64,000 bases of DNA, taken from assembly GCF_947503385.1 (NCBI RefSeq), contig NZ_CANNDO010000001.1, positions 868,001 to 932,000 on the forward strand. Reading direction: 5' to 3'. This DNA is from an uncultured Tateyamaria sp. (lineage in GTDB: Bacteria > Pseudomonadota > Alphaproteobacteria > Rhodobacterales > Rhodobacteraceae). The notes beneath the pieces were generated by a model. The model was not told where the DNA came from and searched no databases. It saw only the letters and a program-made list of their open reading frames with translations. The position numbers were made by a program, and so were the translations under genes. Shown piece after piece: positions 9,239 through 18,271 of this stretch. The first letter of the stretch is position 1; the number at the start of each line of letters is the position of its first letter.

Positions 9239-9901
9239 ATGACCATGCAAAAACTTCATCTTTCACTGGGTCTCGGCGCAGTTCTGGCGCTTGGCGCGTG
9301 TACCGACCCGGGCACATTGGGGGGCAACCCCGAAAACAAGAATGCAAACCAAGGCGCACTGATCGGTGCGGGCACCGGTGCGGTGCTGGGCGCGATCATC
9401 AGCGATGACAACCGGGGCCGCGGTGCGGTGATCGGTGCGGCTCTTGGGGGCGCCGTGGGCGCCGGGATCGGTTACAACCTTGATCAGCAAGAGGCCGAAC
9501 TGCGCCGCGATCTGGGCAATGACCGGGTGACAATCACCAACACAGGCGACCGGCTGATCGTGTCGTTCCCGCAGGATATCCTGTTTGCCGTCAACAGTTT
9601 CGCGGTACGGTCAGACCTGCAATCGGACCTTGGCGTGCTGGCGGGCAGCCTCGGCGATTATCCGAACTCCACCATCCAGATCGTTGGTCACACTGACAGC
9701 GACGGGGACGCGGCGTTCAACCAACAGCTAAGCGAACGGCGCGCGAATGCCGTCGCGGACGTTCTGATGAACCGTGGCGTGCCGTTTAACCGGATCCAGA
9801 CCTTTGGTCGCGGCGAAAGCCAACCGGTCGCCAGCAACCTCACGCCCGACGGCAAGGCACAGAACCGCCGGGTCGAAATTGTGATCCTTCCCAACGCGTA
9901 A
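9239..9901 (+). CDS. OmpA-domain outer-membrane lipoprotein with glycine zipper
   Basis: 220 residues. The signal peptide ends in a lipobox LGAC with Cys21, so a lipid-anchored protein is expected. Residues about 38-85 are a glycine-zipper region (GALIGAGTGAVLG, GAVIGAALGGAVGAGIG), and residues about 105-218 an OmpA-C peptidoglycan-binding domain with IVGHTDSDGD and the C-terminal NRRVEIVILP. It probably tethers the outer membrane to the cell wall, like the YiaD family. Stands alone between unrelated genes. Confidence 0.9.
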   Translation: MTMQKLHLSLGLGAVLALGACTDPGTLGGNPENKNANQGALIGAGTGAVLGAIISDDNRGRGAVIGAALGGAVGAGIGYNLDQQEAELRRDLGNDRVTITNTGDRLIVSFPQDILFAVNSFAVRSDLQSDLGVLAGSLGDYPNSTIQIVGHTDSDGDAAFNQQLSERRANAVADVLMNRGVPFNRIQTFGRGESQPVASNLTPDGKAQNRRVEIVILPNA

Positions 9902-9930
9902 ACGATCAAAAATTCACGCATGTACACAAA

Positions 9931-9956
9931 AGGCCCCGGCGCGCGCGTTGGGGCCT
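9931..9956 (+). terminator. Possible hairpin after the OmpA lipoprotein gene
   Basis: AGGCCCC (9931-9937) pairs with GGGGCCT (9950-9956) around a GC-rich 12-base loop, 29 bases after the stop. On the + strand no real T-run follows; an A-run precedes it, so the T-run would lie on the other strand. Position suggests a transcript end, but efficiency is doubtful. Confidence 0.4.
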
Positions 9957-10010
9957 ATTGCCATGTGCGATGACTTGGTCAATGTGAACCCAGATCAGGG
10001 GAATTTTGGT

Positions 10011-10562
10011 ATGACGACAACTTTATTGGGTATCTCCGGTGCGCTGCGGGCCGGATCGACCAACCGTAAACTGCTGCGCGAAGCGGCGCGCCTGTACGGC
10101 GACTGCACCTATGTGGAGGCGGACCTGCAAATGCCGCTATATGACGGCGATCTCGAAGAGGCCGAAGGTGTGCCTGCCGCGGCTGAACGCATTGCGGCCC
10201 AGATCGCCGAAGCTGACGCCGTGCTGCTGTCGACGCCCGAATACAACAAAGGACCGTCAGGCGTGCTCAAGAATGCACTGGACTGGGTCAGCAGGGTACC
10301 GGGCACGCCATGGGCCGGCAAGCCGGTTGCGGTGATGTCAGCGGCGGCAGGCCGCGCGGGCGGCGAGCGCGCCCAGATGCTCCTGCGTGCCTATCTGGTG
10401 CCGTTCCGTCCGCATTTGATGATGGGTCCCGAAGTGCATCTGGCCGCCTCTTCCACTCAGTTTGATGAGGACGGCATGTTGCAGGGCGAGCAATACATCA
10501 AAGACCTGACGGCTCTTATGACCGGTCTGCGCGAGGCGGTGCAACGGGCTGCGGCACACTGA
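10011..10562 (+). CDS. NADPH-dependent FMN reductase family protein
   Basis: 183 residues from ATG at 10011. The N-terminal GISGALRAGSTNRKL is the FMN phosphate loop of the flavodoxin-like reductases, and STPEYNKGPSGVLKNALDW is the second conserved flavin and dimer block. Members reduce FMN, quinones or azo dyes with NAD(P)H; the substrate here is not shown. Its last 47 bases overlap the end of the convergent VOC gene. Confidence 0.88.
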   Translation: MTTTLLGISGALRAGSTNRKLLREAARLYGDCTYVEADLQMPLYDGDLEEAEGVPAAAERIAAQIAEADAVLLSTPEYNKGPSGVLKNALDWVSRVPGTPWAGKPVAVMSAAAGRAGGERAQMLLRAYLVPFRPHLMMGPEVHLAASSTQFDEDGMLQGEQYIKDLTALMTGLREAVQRAAAH

Positions 10563-10947
10563 TTTCGATCAGATTGCCGTCCGGGTCCCGGACATAAAGC
10601 GACGTGATCGGCCCCGTCGCGCCGCTGCGGGGCACCGGTCCTTCCTCGATTCGGGTGTGCGTGGCGGCGAAATGCGCCTGCCACTTGTCCAGATCGGCAT
10701 CGGTCAACAGACATAGGTCGGCGGTACCCGGTGACGGCGCGCGCGCCTTTGGGTCAAATTCTGCGCCCGCAAGGTGCAGGTTGATCTTGTGCGGACCAAA
10801 GCGCAAAGCGTGGCGCGTGCTGCCATCGGCCACAACAAAGGGCGCATGTTCCATGCCCAGAACGTCCCTGTAAAATGCGATGGTTGTGTCGATGTCTGAC
10901 ACGGTCAGCACCAGATGGTCAATTTGGGTCAATCGGGGCTGGTTCAT
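10516..10947 (-). CDS. VOC (glyoxalase/dioxygenase fold) protein
   Basis: 143 residues with one full VOC module: the first half IDHLVLTVSDIDTTIAFYRDVLG carries the metal-ligand His, the second half SLYVRDPDGNLIEIS the metal-ligand Glu. Such single-module proteins include virulence-associated glyoxalases and thiol transferases; the substrate is unknown. It overlaps the FMN reductase gene tail-to-tail by 47 bases. Confidence 0.85.
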   Translation of the reverse strand: MNQPRLTQIDHLVLTVSDIDTTIAFYRDVLGMEHAPFVVADGSTRHALRFGPHKINLHLAGAEFDPKARAPSPGTADLCLLTDADLDKWQAHFAATHTRIEEGPVPRSGATGPITSLYVRDPDGNLIEISVPQPVAPPRADRS

Positions 10948-10976
10948 GTCCTCAAAGTCCTGTCAAATGCGTGTCG

Positions 10977-11768
10977 ATGCAGGATGCCGTACCTTCCGAA
11001 CACCGTCAAAGCGATCTCTTGGACCCCGCGCGTGCCAATGCGATGCTGGCGACCTTGGGTGCGCCGAACAGGTTGCGCACGGGCGATGCGCTGCCGCCCT
11101 TTTTTCACCACCTGTATTTCTGGATTGCCGAACCGCCCGAGGTCCTTGGTCGCGACGGGCATCCCAAGGTGGGCGGTCTGATCCCTGACATGGGCTTGCC
11201 CCGGCGGATGTGGGCGGGCGGGAAATTGCAGTTTGATCATCCGGTAAGGCTGGGTCAGGCGGCGGAAAAACGAAGCATATGCGAGGCGGCGCAGCACAAG
11301 ACCGGGCGCAGCGGGCCGCTCGCCTTTGTCACACTGCGGCACGAGATTTGGCAGGACGAGCGCTTGTGCGTGACGGAATGGCAGGACCTCGTCTATCGTC
11401 CGGACGCCGACCCGGACGCGGCGCAACCGCCCGTGCCAATGGCGCCAGGCATCAATGGGGACATCGTCAGCTTCGACAGTACCCTTCTGTTCCGCTATTC
11501 GGCCCTGACGTTCAACGGGCATCGCATTCACTATGACGAAACCTATGCCCGTGACGTTGAGGGGTATGACGGTTTGGTGGTGCATGGGCCGCTTCTGGCG
11601 CAGTTGCTGATGCTCAAGGCCGAACGCGAGCTGGGGCCGCTTGGCCGTTTTACGTTTCGCGGCAAAAGCCCCCTGACGCATCACGCGCAGGCGGTACTGT
11701 GTCGGGACAGCACGCGGATGTGGATTGCGGCACCAGATGGCCGCCTAGTGATGGAGGCGGAAGCCTAG
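10977..11768 (+). CDS. FAS1-like/MaoC dehydratase (HTD2 / mesaconyl-C4-CoA hydratase-like)
   Basis: 263 residues. An N-terminal FAS1-like dehydratase half (PPFFHHLYFW, GLPRRMWAGGKLQF) is followed by a MaoC-like half with FRYSALTFNGHRIHYDETYA and YDGLVVHGPLLAQLL; the second half carries the hydratase-2 Asp/His-like motif. The family includes yeast Htd2 and mesaconyl-C4-CoA hydratase. A mcl1 gene lies elsewhere in the window at 46.3 kb, but that does not prove the same pathway. ATG at 10977 used; a GTG at 10971 is possible. Confidence 0.75.
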   Translation: MQDAVPSEHRQSDLLDPARANAMLATLGAPNRLRTGDALPPFFHHLYFWIAEPPEVLGRDGHPKVGGLIPDMGLPRRMWAGGKLQFDHPVRLGQAAEKRSICEAAQHKTGRSGPLAFVTLRHEIWQDERLCVTEWQDLVYRPDADPDAAQPPVPMAPGINGDIVSFDSTLLFRYSALTFNGHRIHYDETYARDVEGYDGLVVHGPLLAQLLMLKAERELGPLGRFTFRGKSPLTHHAQAVLCRDSTRMWIAAPDGRLVMEAEA

Positions 11769-12802
11769 AGCGACGCCGCGACCTCGAACCCCGGTGGGAT
11801 GGCGTTGTGCCCGTCCAGCATCAGATCGGCCATGACCTCTGCCACCTTTGGTGCCATGCCAAATCCGATCTTGAACCCGCCATTGGCAATCATATGCCCG
11901 GGCCGATCCGGCCACGGCCCCAACATGGGTGCGCGGCTGCGGCTACGCGGTCGCACCCCGGCCCAGCGGGCGCGCACAGGCGCATCGCGCAAGACGGGAA
12001 CCAGATCGCGCGCCTGATCCAATATGGCATCCAGTTGCGCATCAGTGCCGGTTGCTGTGTCAAAGTCACGCTCGGTGGTGGAGCCGATGGCGGTTGTCCC
12101 ATCCGCGTGCGGGATAATGTGCAAGCCGTCGACAAAAAGCTGCGGAGCGTTGGGTGCTGCGTGATCCAGCAGCACCGCTTGCCCCTTGATGCCCGCGCCG
12201 ACCATACGCGTGTGCGAAGCGTTCAGCGCCTCCAGCCCCGCCACTCCGGTGGCATGTAGGATGATGCCCTGATCCGGGGCCTCTGCGACAACCGCAACAC
12301 TGTGCGCCGCCAAAGCGGCGACAAGGGCTGTGCACGCTTGACGGGGATGGACATGGGCGCTGAGCGTATCGAACACCTCGAACCCGGTGCCGCTGTGCAG
12401 ACCCCAAGGGCTGTTTTCGATGGGCCGCACCGTCCACGAGGCGTGCCCGTCCCACAGCGCCGCAGCCCCGGCGCGGCGACCCTTGGCCAACTCCAGCGCG
12501 CGTGCGTCTGCAACCGGTTGCACACGCCCCGAACGGACATAGCCGGGCGCGTGGCCACCGACCTTTGCCACCTCTGCCCAGAACGCTTTGGCCATCAGCA
12601 GGCTTTCGAGTTGGAACTGCTTTTTGGGGTTCCAGTTCTCAGGCACGTGTGGGGCAAGTGCGCCGACGATCCCGCCACTGGCCCCGGCGGCGGGGCCGTT
12701 CGGGTCGACCACCTGCACGCGCGCGCCGCGCTGCACGCAGGTCCACGCGATAGACAGGCCGAATATGCCCGCGCCGCGCACTGTGATGTCTGCCGTTGCC
12801 AA
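11765..12802 (-). CDS. FAD-dependent oxidoreductase, MnmC2-like (DAO family)
   Basis: 345 residues. The Rossmann motif GAGIFGLSIAWTCVQRGARV lies at the N-terminus and the DAO-family C-terminal block HMIANGGFKIGFGMA near the end. The best start is TTG at 12802: AAAGGA sits about 8 bases upstream, while the ATG starts lie far upstream inside mnmD or far downstream of the FAD motif. It is head-to-head with mnmD, 49 bp apart. In Escherichia coli MnmC one chain joins an MnmD-like methyltransferase to an FAD oxidase that removes the carboxymethyl group of tRNA wobble cmnm5s2U; this gene could be the oxidase half. Glycine oxidase-like activity is the alternative. Confidence 0.75.
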   Translation of the reverse strand: MATADITVRGAGIFGLSIAWTCVQRGARVQVVDPNGPAAGASGGIVGALAPHVPENWNPKKQFQLESLLMAKAFWAEVAKVGGHAPGYVRSGRVQPVADARALELAKGRRAGAAALWDGHASWTVRPIENSPWGLHSGTGFEVFDTLSAHVHPRQACTALVAALAAHSVAVVAEAPDQGIILHATGVAGLEALNASHTRMVGAGIKGQAVLLDHAAPNAPQLFVDGLHIIPHADGTTAIGSTTERDFDTATGTDAQLDAILDQARDLVPVLRDAPVRARWAGVRPRSRSRAPMLGPWPDRPGHMIANGGFKIGFGMAPKVAEVMADLMLDGHNAIPPGFEVAASL

Positions 12803-12851
12803 GCCCCGTTCCTTTCGCCAAGGATGCCGCGACCTCTTACAAGGACGCCAC

Positions 12852-13523
12852 ATGCAGGACCAGAGTACAACGCTGGGATGGCGCGACGGGCGGGTGCCCG
12901 TTTCCACCCGTTTTGACGACCCGTATTTTAGCCTCGACAACGGGCTGGATGAAACACGGCACGTGTTCCTGACGGGAAATGACCTGCCTGCGCGCTTTCG
13001 CGACGGCTTCCATGTGGCGGAACTGGGATTTGGCACCGGCCTGAACCTTTTGGCCACGTGGTCCGCGTGGCGGCAGGCGAGGGTGTCGGGGCGCCTGCAC
13101 TTTACCAGCTTTGAGGCGTTTCCCATGGCGCTGTCGGATATGGAGACCGCCGTGCGCGCGTTTCCCGAGGTCGAGACATTGGCCGCGACCCTTCTGAGCG
13201 CGCTGCGCGCCGGGGGGCCGGAATACGACCTGGGAGAGGTGATGCTGACGCTGATCACCGGCGACGCACGCACGACCTTGCCCGACTGGCAAGGCATGGC
13301 GGATGCGTGGTTCCTCGACGGGTTCTCGCCTGCAAAGAACCCCGAGTTGTGGGGGCAGAGCCTGATGGCCGAGGTTGGGCGCCACACCGTAAATGGTGGC
13401 ACCGCGGCCACCTATACAGCGGCAGGCCACGTGCGGCGCGGGCTGGAGGCTGGCGGATTTGCCGTTGCACGGGTGCCGGGCTTTGGCCGCAAGCGGCACA
13501 TGACCAAGGCGACACGAAGGTGA
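12852..13523 (+). CDS. mnmD: tRNA 5-methylaminomethyl-2-thiouridine methyltransferase MnmD
   Basis: 223 residues from ATG at 12852. The N-terminus WRDGRVPVSTRFDDPYFS and the SAM loop VAELGFGTGLNLLATW are typical of the MnmC1/MnmD domain, as is DAWFLDGFSPAKNPELW. The enzyme methylates nm5s2U to mnm5s2U at the wobble base of certain tRNAs. It is a stand-alone domain here, with the probable oxidase partner divergent on the other strand. Its stop overlaps the GTG of the next gene (GTGA). Confidence 0.9.
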   Translation: MQDQSTTLGWRDGRVPVSTRFDDPYFSLDNGLDETRHVFLTGNDLPARFRDGFHVAELGFGTGLNLLATWSAWRQARVSGRLHFTSFEAFPMALSDMETAVRAFPEVETLAATLLSALRAGGPEYDLGEVMLTLITGDARTTLPDWQGMADAWFLDGFSPAKNPELWGQSLMAEVGRHTVNGGTAATYTAAGHVRRGLEAGGFAVARVPGFGRKRHMTKATRR

Positions 13524-14395
13524 GCGCGGGCAACAACACGCGCCTAGGCATTGCGTTGATGATCGCGGTGTCGGTCGTGTTCGCCGCACAGGACGGCATC
13601 TCGCGGCATCTGGCAGACAACTACAATGTCTTCATGGTGGTGATGATCCGATATTGGTTCTTTGGCGCCTTTGTCATCACGGTGGCGTCGCGCAAGGCCG
13701 GTGGTCTCAGGGCGGCGGCGCGGACCGAGCAGCCAGTCTTGCAGGCCTTTCGCGGCTTTCTGCTGGCGGCGGAGATCTGCGTCATGGTGACCGCCTTCAC
13801 CGTCCTTGGCTTGGTCGAAAGCCATGCGATCTTTGCGGCTTACCCGCTACTGGTCGCGGCCCTTTCTGGTCCGATCCTTGGGGAAAGTGTCGGCTGGCGC
13901 CGCTGGGTGGCAATCGGGGTCGGCTTTGTCGGCGTGTTGTTCATTTTGCGGCCCGGTCTTGGCGTGTTTGACCCCGCCGCAATCATCCCGGTCGTCTCGG
14001 CGTTGATGTTCGCCACCTACGGCCTGCTGACGCGATATGCGGCCCGGCGCGACAGCACCGCCACCAGTTTTTTCTGGACGGGCACAACGGGCGCTGTGGC
14101 GATGACAGGCGTGGGGATCTGGTTTTGGGAACCGATGAGCGGGCCAGACTGGCTGTGGATGGGTACGTTGTGCATGACCGGCGCGCTGGGGCACTGGTTG
14201 TTGATCCGATGCTACGAGGTGGCCGAGGCCAGCGCAGTGCAGCCCTTTGCCTATTTCCAGATGGTGTTTGCCGCCGGGGTCGGCATCGCGCTGTTTGGTG
14301 AGGCGTTGCAGTGGAACGTGGCGCTTGGCGCGGCCATTATCGTGGCGGCGGGGCTGTTCACCCTATGGCGCGAACGGCAGCAGGCTCGCGCCTGA
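13520..14395 (+). CDS. EamA/DMT-family transporter
   Basis: 291 residues with about ten hydrophobic segments arranged as two EamA repeats. The GTG start at 13520 overlaps the mnmD stop. The substrate of these drug/metabolite transporters cannot be read from sequence; coupling with mnmD is probably only positional. The 3' end overlaps the convergent lytic transglycosylase gene by 33 bases. Confidence 0.85.
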   Translation: MSAGNNTRLGIALMIAVSVVFAAQDGISRHLADNYNVFMVVMIRYWFFGAFVITVASRKAGGLRAAARTEQPVLQAFRGFLLAAEICVMVTAFTVLGLVESHAIFAAYPLLVAALSGPILGESVGWRRWVAIGVGFVGVLFILRPGLGVFDPAAIIPVVSALMFATYGLLTRYAARRDSTATSFFWTGTTGAVAMTGVGIWFWEPMSGPDWLWMGTLCMTGALGHWLLIRCYEVAEASAVQPFAYFQMVFAAGVGIALFGEALQWNVALGAAIIVAAGLFTLWRERQQARA

Positions 14396-16324
14396 CAGTT
14401 CTTCGGAAAACGGGGCGGGATGCGGGTCATCGCCCAGCCGCGCCCGGTAGACCGGCAGGCTTTCGGTGACGCGCATCACGTAGTTGCGCGTCTCGCGAAA
14501 GGGGATGTGTTCAATCCAGTCGACGATATCGAAATCTGCGTCCAATTCGCGCGGATCGCCATAAAGACCCATCCACCGGTCCGCCCGGCCTGGCCCGGCA
14601 TTATAGGCCACGGACATCAGCACCACATTGCCGTCATAACGCCCGGCCAGCGTGCTGAGGAAGGCCGCGCCAAGTTCGGCATTGTAGACCGGATCAGTGA
14701 TCAGCCGTTCGGTCGTATGTGCCTCGCCCCGGTTGAGTTGTTCAGCAACCTCACGGCCTGTGGCGGGCATGATCTGCATCAGGCCGCGTGCGCCCGCACC
14801 CGATTGCACGGCGGGATCAAATTCGCTTTCGCGACGGGCAATGGCGAGGTTCATCTCAGCCGCCATGGGCAGGTCGGCCTGTGCAAGCGGGTGAAGCGGG
14901 TAATAGGGCGCGTGTAGGGTGATGCCGCGCCGCGCGACACGCTTGCCGATCATCACGGCAAGATGCGGCTGGTCTGCGTCAAGCGCGGCCTGCCCTAACT
15001 GACCCGCTTCCGTCCGGTCCAGATCCTCCGCCAGATGTGTCCAGAACCGTTCGGCGAGGCTCAATTCTCCCGAGGCTTGCAGCAGCAGACCCACCTCAAA
15101 GAGATCACGGCGGGCAAGGTCAGAACTGCGCCAGTCGCCAAAGTCTTCTGCGCCGTCAAGGTCGGGATCGGCGGGCAGTCCAGCGCGTTCGGCGGCGAGC
15201 AGGCCATAGAACGACGTCTGGAATTGTGCCCCGTCGGCATAGGCTGCGGCGGCATCGGCGGGTTGGTCCATCGCCTCATGTGCCCGCCCGATCCAGTACC
15301 CCGCCCGCCCGCGCGAAATGGGGGATTCGATGGCTGCGCGGTGGTTCTGAAAATGCCCCAGCGCCAATTCCGGATCATCCATCAGGCGCAGGGCGATGTA
15401 GCCCGACAGCCATTCCAGATCGGCATAGGCGGCACCTTCGGTCAGGTGGTGCCGGGCGGCAAGCTGATAGGCGATGGCCGCGTCCCCATCGCGCATCTCG
15501 TCCCGGGCAAGCGCCCTACGACGGTTGGCCCACGCCTGCGGGCGGCCCAGCTTTTCGGCAGAGGCGGAGCGCGTGCGCAAGAGTGCCTTGGCAGTATCCC
15601 AACGACCCTTGCGCACGCGCCATTCAAAGCGGTCATGGGCAAGGCCTGCGTTTTCGGACAGGGCCTCTGGCACCGCTTCGATCAGGGCGTCAGCGTCGTT
15701 GGACAGGTTTTGCAGGGCAAGACGCGCCCGTGCCAATGCAACCTGACCGTCGGACACAAGCCCGAACATACGGCGCGCCTCGCCGCCTTGGCCGTCCCAC
15801 AGCATCGTGTCCAGACGGGCCGTATGGTGCGGCGCAAGCAGCGCTTCATGCCGCGCCAGAAACAGCGATTGGGAGGTGGCGTTCATTGCCATGGTGCGCC
15901 AGGCAAGGACCAGATTTGCCTCTGCATCGCCCTCTTTGCCCGCTTTGATCAGCGCATCGGCATGGGCCAGCACACCACGCGGAGTCTGTGGCGGTTGATC
16001 TGCGAAAAACGTGAGGATGTCTGCGTCGTTCTGACGGATGACCACCGGTTCCGCGCGGCGGCGCAACAGCGCCTCGCCCGGCCAGTCGGGGCGGCGGTCA
16101 AGAAAGGCGATGACATCAGCATAGCTGCCGCGCCCTGCACGCAAACGCTGCCATTCGATGACATCTGCCGCGGCCTCTCCGTCACGGGCGGCCAGCATGG
16201 CGGCTGTATCCCAGTTTCCACCGCGCAGCGCATCCATCGCCCAGCCCAAGGGTCGCGGACGCTCTGCAAGAGCCGCTGTGACGGTGACAAAAACGAGGGC
16301 CAGAGCGCAGGCAAACCGGCTCAT
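14363..16324 (-). CDS. Soluble lytic murein transglycosylase (Slt70-like)
   Basis: 653 residues. A signal peptide (MSRFACALALVFVTVTAALA) is followed by a long alpha-helical superhelical region and, at about 465-610, the SLT catalytic domain with AIARRESEFDP (catalytic Glu) and ARGLMQIMPATG. It would cleave the MurNAc-GlcNAc bond in periplasmic peptidoglycan. ATG at 16324 gives a clean signal peptide; a start 9 bases earlier is possible. Confidence 0.93.
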   Translation of the reverse strand: MSRFACALALVFVTVTAALAERPRPLGWAMDALRGGNWDTAAMLAARDGEAAADVIEWQRLRAGRGSYADVIAFLDRRPDWPGEALLRRRAEPVVIRQNDADILTFFADQPPQTPRGVLAHADALIKAGKEGDAEANLVLAWRTMAMNATSQSLFLARHEALLAPHHTARLDTMLWDGQGGEARRMFGLVSDGQVALARARLALQNLSNDADALIEAVPEALSENAGLAHDRFEWRVRKGRWDTAKALLRTRSASAEKLGRPQAWANRRRALARDEMRDGDAAIAYQLAARHHLTEGAAYADLEWLSGYIALRLMDDPELALGHFQNHRAAIESPISRGRAGYWIGRAHEAMDQPADAAAAYADGAQFQTSFYGLLAAERAGLPADPDLDGAEDFGDWRSSDLARRDLFEVGLLLQASGELSLAERFWTHLAEDLDRTEAGQLGQAALDADQPHLAVMIGKRVARRGITLHAPYYPLHPLAQADLPMAAEMNLAIARRESEFDPAVQSGAGARGLMQIMPATGREVAEQLNRGEAHTTERLITDPVYNAELGAAFLSTLAGRYDGNVVLMSVAYNAGPGRADRWMGLYGDPRELDADFDIVDWIEHIPFRETRNYVMRVTESLPVYRARLGDDPHPAPFSEELSGASLLPFAP

Positions 16325-16485
16325 CACTTGCATTTCCTGTTGGGCCGTGGTCAGAGCCTTGAGCATATGCCGCTGGTGTGACGTTTCAACTCACCTCTGC
16401 GGCATAGGCGAAAAATCATCCCAGGCCCTCTGCCTGCCAAATGTGAAACACGACCCCGGTCAGGGGTCCAATTAGGAGCGTGAGA

Positions 16486-17361
16486 ATGTTCAAAGGTTCT
16501 ATGCCTGCCCTCGTCACGCCGTTTCGAGACGGCGCTGTGGATCTGGAATGCCTCAAGAAACTGGTCGAGTGGCATATCGACCAAGGCAGCCACGGCCTTG
16601 TGCCCGTCGGCACCACCGGGGAAAGCCCGACGCTGACGCACGAAGAGCACGAGCAGGTTATCGAAACAGTGGTCAAAACCGCCGCTGGCCGCATCCCGGT
16701 GATTGCCGGGGCCGGGTCGAACAACACGGTCGAGGCGATGCGCTTTGTCCAGTTTGCCGCCGAGGTGGGTGCGGATGCCGCATTGGTCGTCACACCCTAT
16801 TACAACAAGCCGACGCAGCGCGGCCTGATCGCGCATTTCAAGGCGCTGCATGATTGTGCCGACATCCCGATCATCATTTACAACATTCCCGGACGGTCCG
16901 TGGTGGATATGACCCCTGCGACCATGGGCGAGCTTGCCAAGCTGCCCCGCATCGTGGGCGTGAAGGACGCGACCGGTGATCTGGCGCGGGTGTGCGACCA
17001 GCGCATGTCCTGCGGAGCGGATTTCATCCAGCTGTCGGGCGAAGATGCCACCGCGCACGGGTTCAACGCACAGGGCGGTGTGGGCTGCATCTCGGTCACC
17101 GCAAATGCGGCGCCCAAGCTGCTGAGCCAGATGCAGGAGGCCTGCCTTGCCGGGGATTATGGCGCTGCTCTGAGCGTGCAGGACAAGCTGATGCCGCTGC
17201 ACAAGGCGATCTTTACCGAGCCGGGGCTGGTGGGCGCGAAATACGCGATGTCACGGCTGGGTCTGTGTTCGGACGAGGTGCGGTTGCCGCTGACGACCCT
17301 GTCGGACGAAACCAAGGCGCTGGTTGATGACGGGTTGCGCCACGCAGGCCTGATGAACTGA
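16486..17361 (+). CDS. dapA: 4-hydroxy-tetrahydrodipicolinate synthase
   Basis: 291 residues. ATG at 16486 lies 7 bases after AGGAG, better placed than the in-frame GTG at 16480. The Schiff-base Lys is at residue 160 in GVKDATGD, the proton-relay Tyr at 132 in [11 protein letters not shown], and GTTGESPTL forms the pyruvate carboxylate pocket. It condenses pyruvate with aspartate semialdehyde, the first step of diaminopimelate and lysine synthesis. Confidence 0.97.
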   Translation: MFKGSMPALVTPFRDGAVDLECLKKLVEWHIDQGSHGLVPVGTTGESPTLTHEEHEQVIETVVKTAAGRIPVIAGAGSNNTVEAMRFVQFAAEVGADAALVVTPYYNKPTQRGLIAHFKALHDCADIPIIIYNIPGRSVVDMTPATMGELAKLPRIVGVKDATGDLARVCDQRMSCGADFIQLSGEDATAHGFNAQGGVGCISVTANAAPKLLSQMQEACLAGDYGAALSVQDKLMPLHKAIFTEPGLVGAKYAMSRLGLCSDEVRLPLTTLSDETKALVDDGLRHAGLMN

Positions 17362-17371
17362 TTGAGGTGGC

Positions 17372-17391
17372 GGTGGGCAATGTTGCCCACC
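17372..17391. terminator. Hairpin between convergent dapA and soeC
   Basis: GGTGGGCAA (17372-17380) and TTGCCCACC (17383-17391) form a 9-bp inverted repeat in the 37-bp gap between two converging genes. There is no T-run, so it would act, if at all, as a bidirectional stop or mRNA-end stabiliser. Confidence 0.45.
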
Positions 17392-17398
17392 CCACGCT

Positions 17399-18271
17399 TC
17401 AGCGTTTGCCGTAGTAGAGGCCGACCACATGCTCGGCCTCTGCAAAGAACAGCCAGCGGGCCGCCAGCGCGCCGGCCACGTGGCTGGCCACAGCCAACAG
17501 CGCGATGAAGTGCGAGAATGGCAAAAGCAGCAGCACAACCGGCAGCACGGCGAACAGGCCGATTGATATGATCCGCAGCTTTTGACTGTGCTTGCGGCCC
17601 ACGGTGTAGGCAAATTCCTTGAGCAGGTAATTCGTGCCGGTATGTGGCGGCTCAAACGCGCGGACGCTGCCGCCCGTGCCCAGCCCCGTGGCGGTGGCAA
17701 GGTCAGTGCCCGAGCCCGCCAGCGCGCCATCGCCCTGCATCCACAGCACGATCTGGATCGCTGCGGCAATGGCGATAAGGACCATCGCCCAAGTGGTCTG
17801 TCCGGCCAGCAGCGCGCCACCCGACAGTGAGAAGGACATGAACATGGCCGGTGTCAGGGGGGTGTTCCAGCGTGGGATGGTCTTGAGCTGAGTGTAGATC
17901 ATCGACGTGGTGAATACGGTCAGCACCGAGAACACTGAGCCGAGAAACCCGATCAACCCCCAGTGTTGGCCGAAGAACACAAGCCCCGCGCCGTAAAGCC
18001 CCATGAGGATCAGAGCAATCACTGCGCACCAGCCTTCGCGGCTCAGCCACGAGCTACGCCATTGGGTGAATGCCTTGAGCGCCCGTTCCGGGTGGCCGAG
18101 GTGAAAGGTGGAGGAGATCAGACCGCCCACCGCGCAGAGATAGGCAATGACAAAGAAGGCGAAGGCGGTCCAGCCGGTCACGGCCGGAATGCCAAGGCCG
18201 AGAAAGAACAGCAGACCAAAACCGATGCCGGAAAAGACAGTGAAGAAGATAACGGACGGTGCGGGATGCAT
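17399..18271 (-). CDS. soeC: Membrane anchor subunit of SoeABC-type sulfite dehydrogenase (DmsC/NrfD-like)
   Basis: 290 residues with about eight hydrophobic segments and the DmsC block SSTFHLGHPERALKAFTQWRSSWLSRE. It would hold the complex in the inner membrane and pass electrons to quinone. Its ATG shares a base with the soeB stop (TGATG). The A-B-C order is shared with DMSO reductase; its place at the end of the xsc-pta-ackA run favours sulfite oxidation. Confidence 0.82.
   Translation of the reverse strand: MHPAPSVIFFTVFSGIGFGLLFFLGLGIPAVTGWTAFAFFVIAYLCAVGGLISSTFHLGHPERALKAFTQWRSSWLSREGWCAVIALILMGLYGAGLVFFGQHWGLIGFLGSVFSVLTVFTTSMIYTQLKTIPRWNTPLTPAMFMSFSLSGGALLAGQTTWAMVLIAIAAAIQIVLWMQGDGALAGSGTDLATATGLGTGGSVRAFEPPHTGTNYLLKEFAYTVGRKHSQKLRIISIGLFAVLPVVLLLLPFSHFIALLAVASHVAGALAARWLFFAEAEHVVGLYYGKR

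Noticed and set aside
12803-13411. N-terminal extension of the FAD oxidoreductase reading frame
   Set aside because: The extension is antisense of mnmD; the FAD-binding motif starts right after the TTG at 12802, which has a good ribosome site.
15035-16381. A 448-codon frame on the + strand across the lytic transglycosylase
   Set aside because: Antisense of a gene with intact signal peptide and SLT motifs; its own translation has no recognisable domain.
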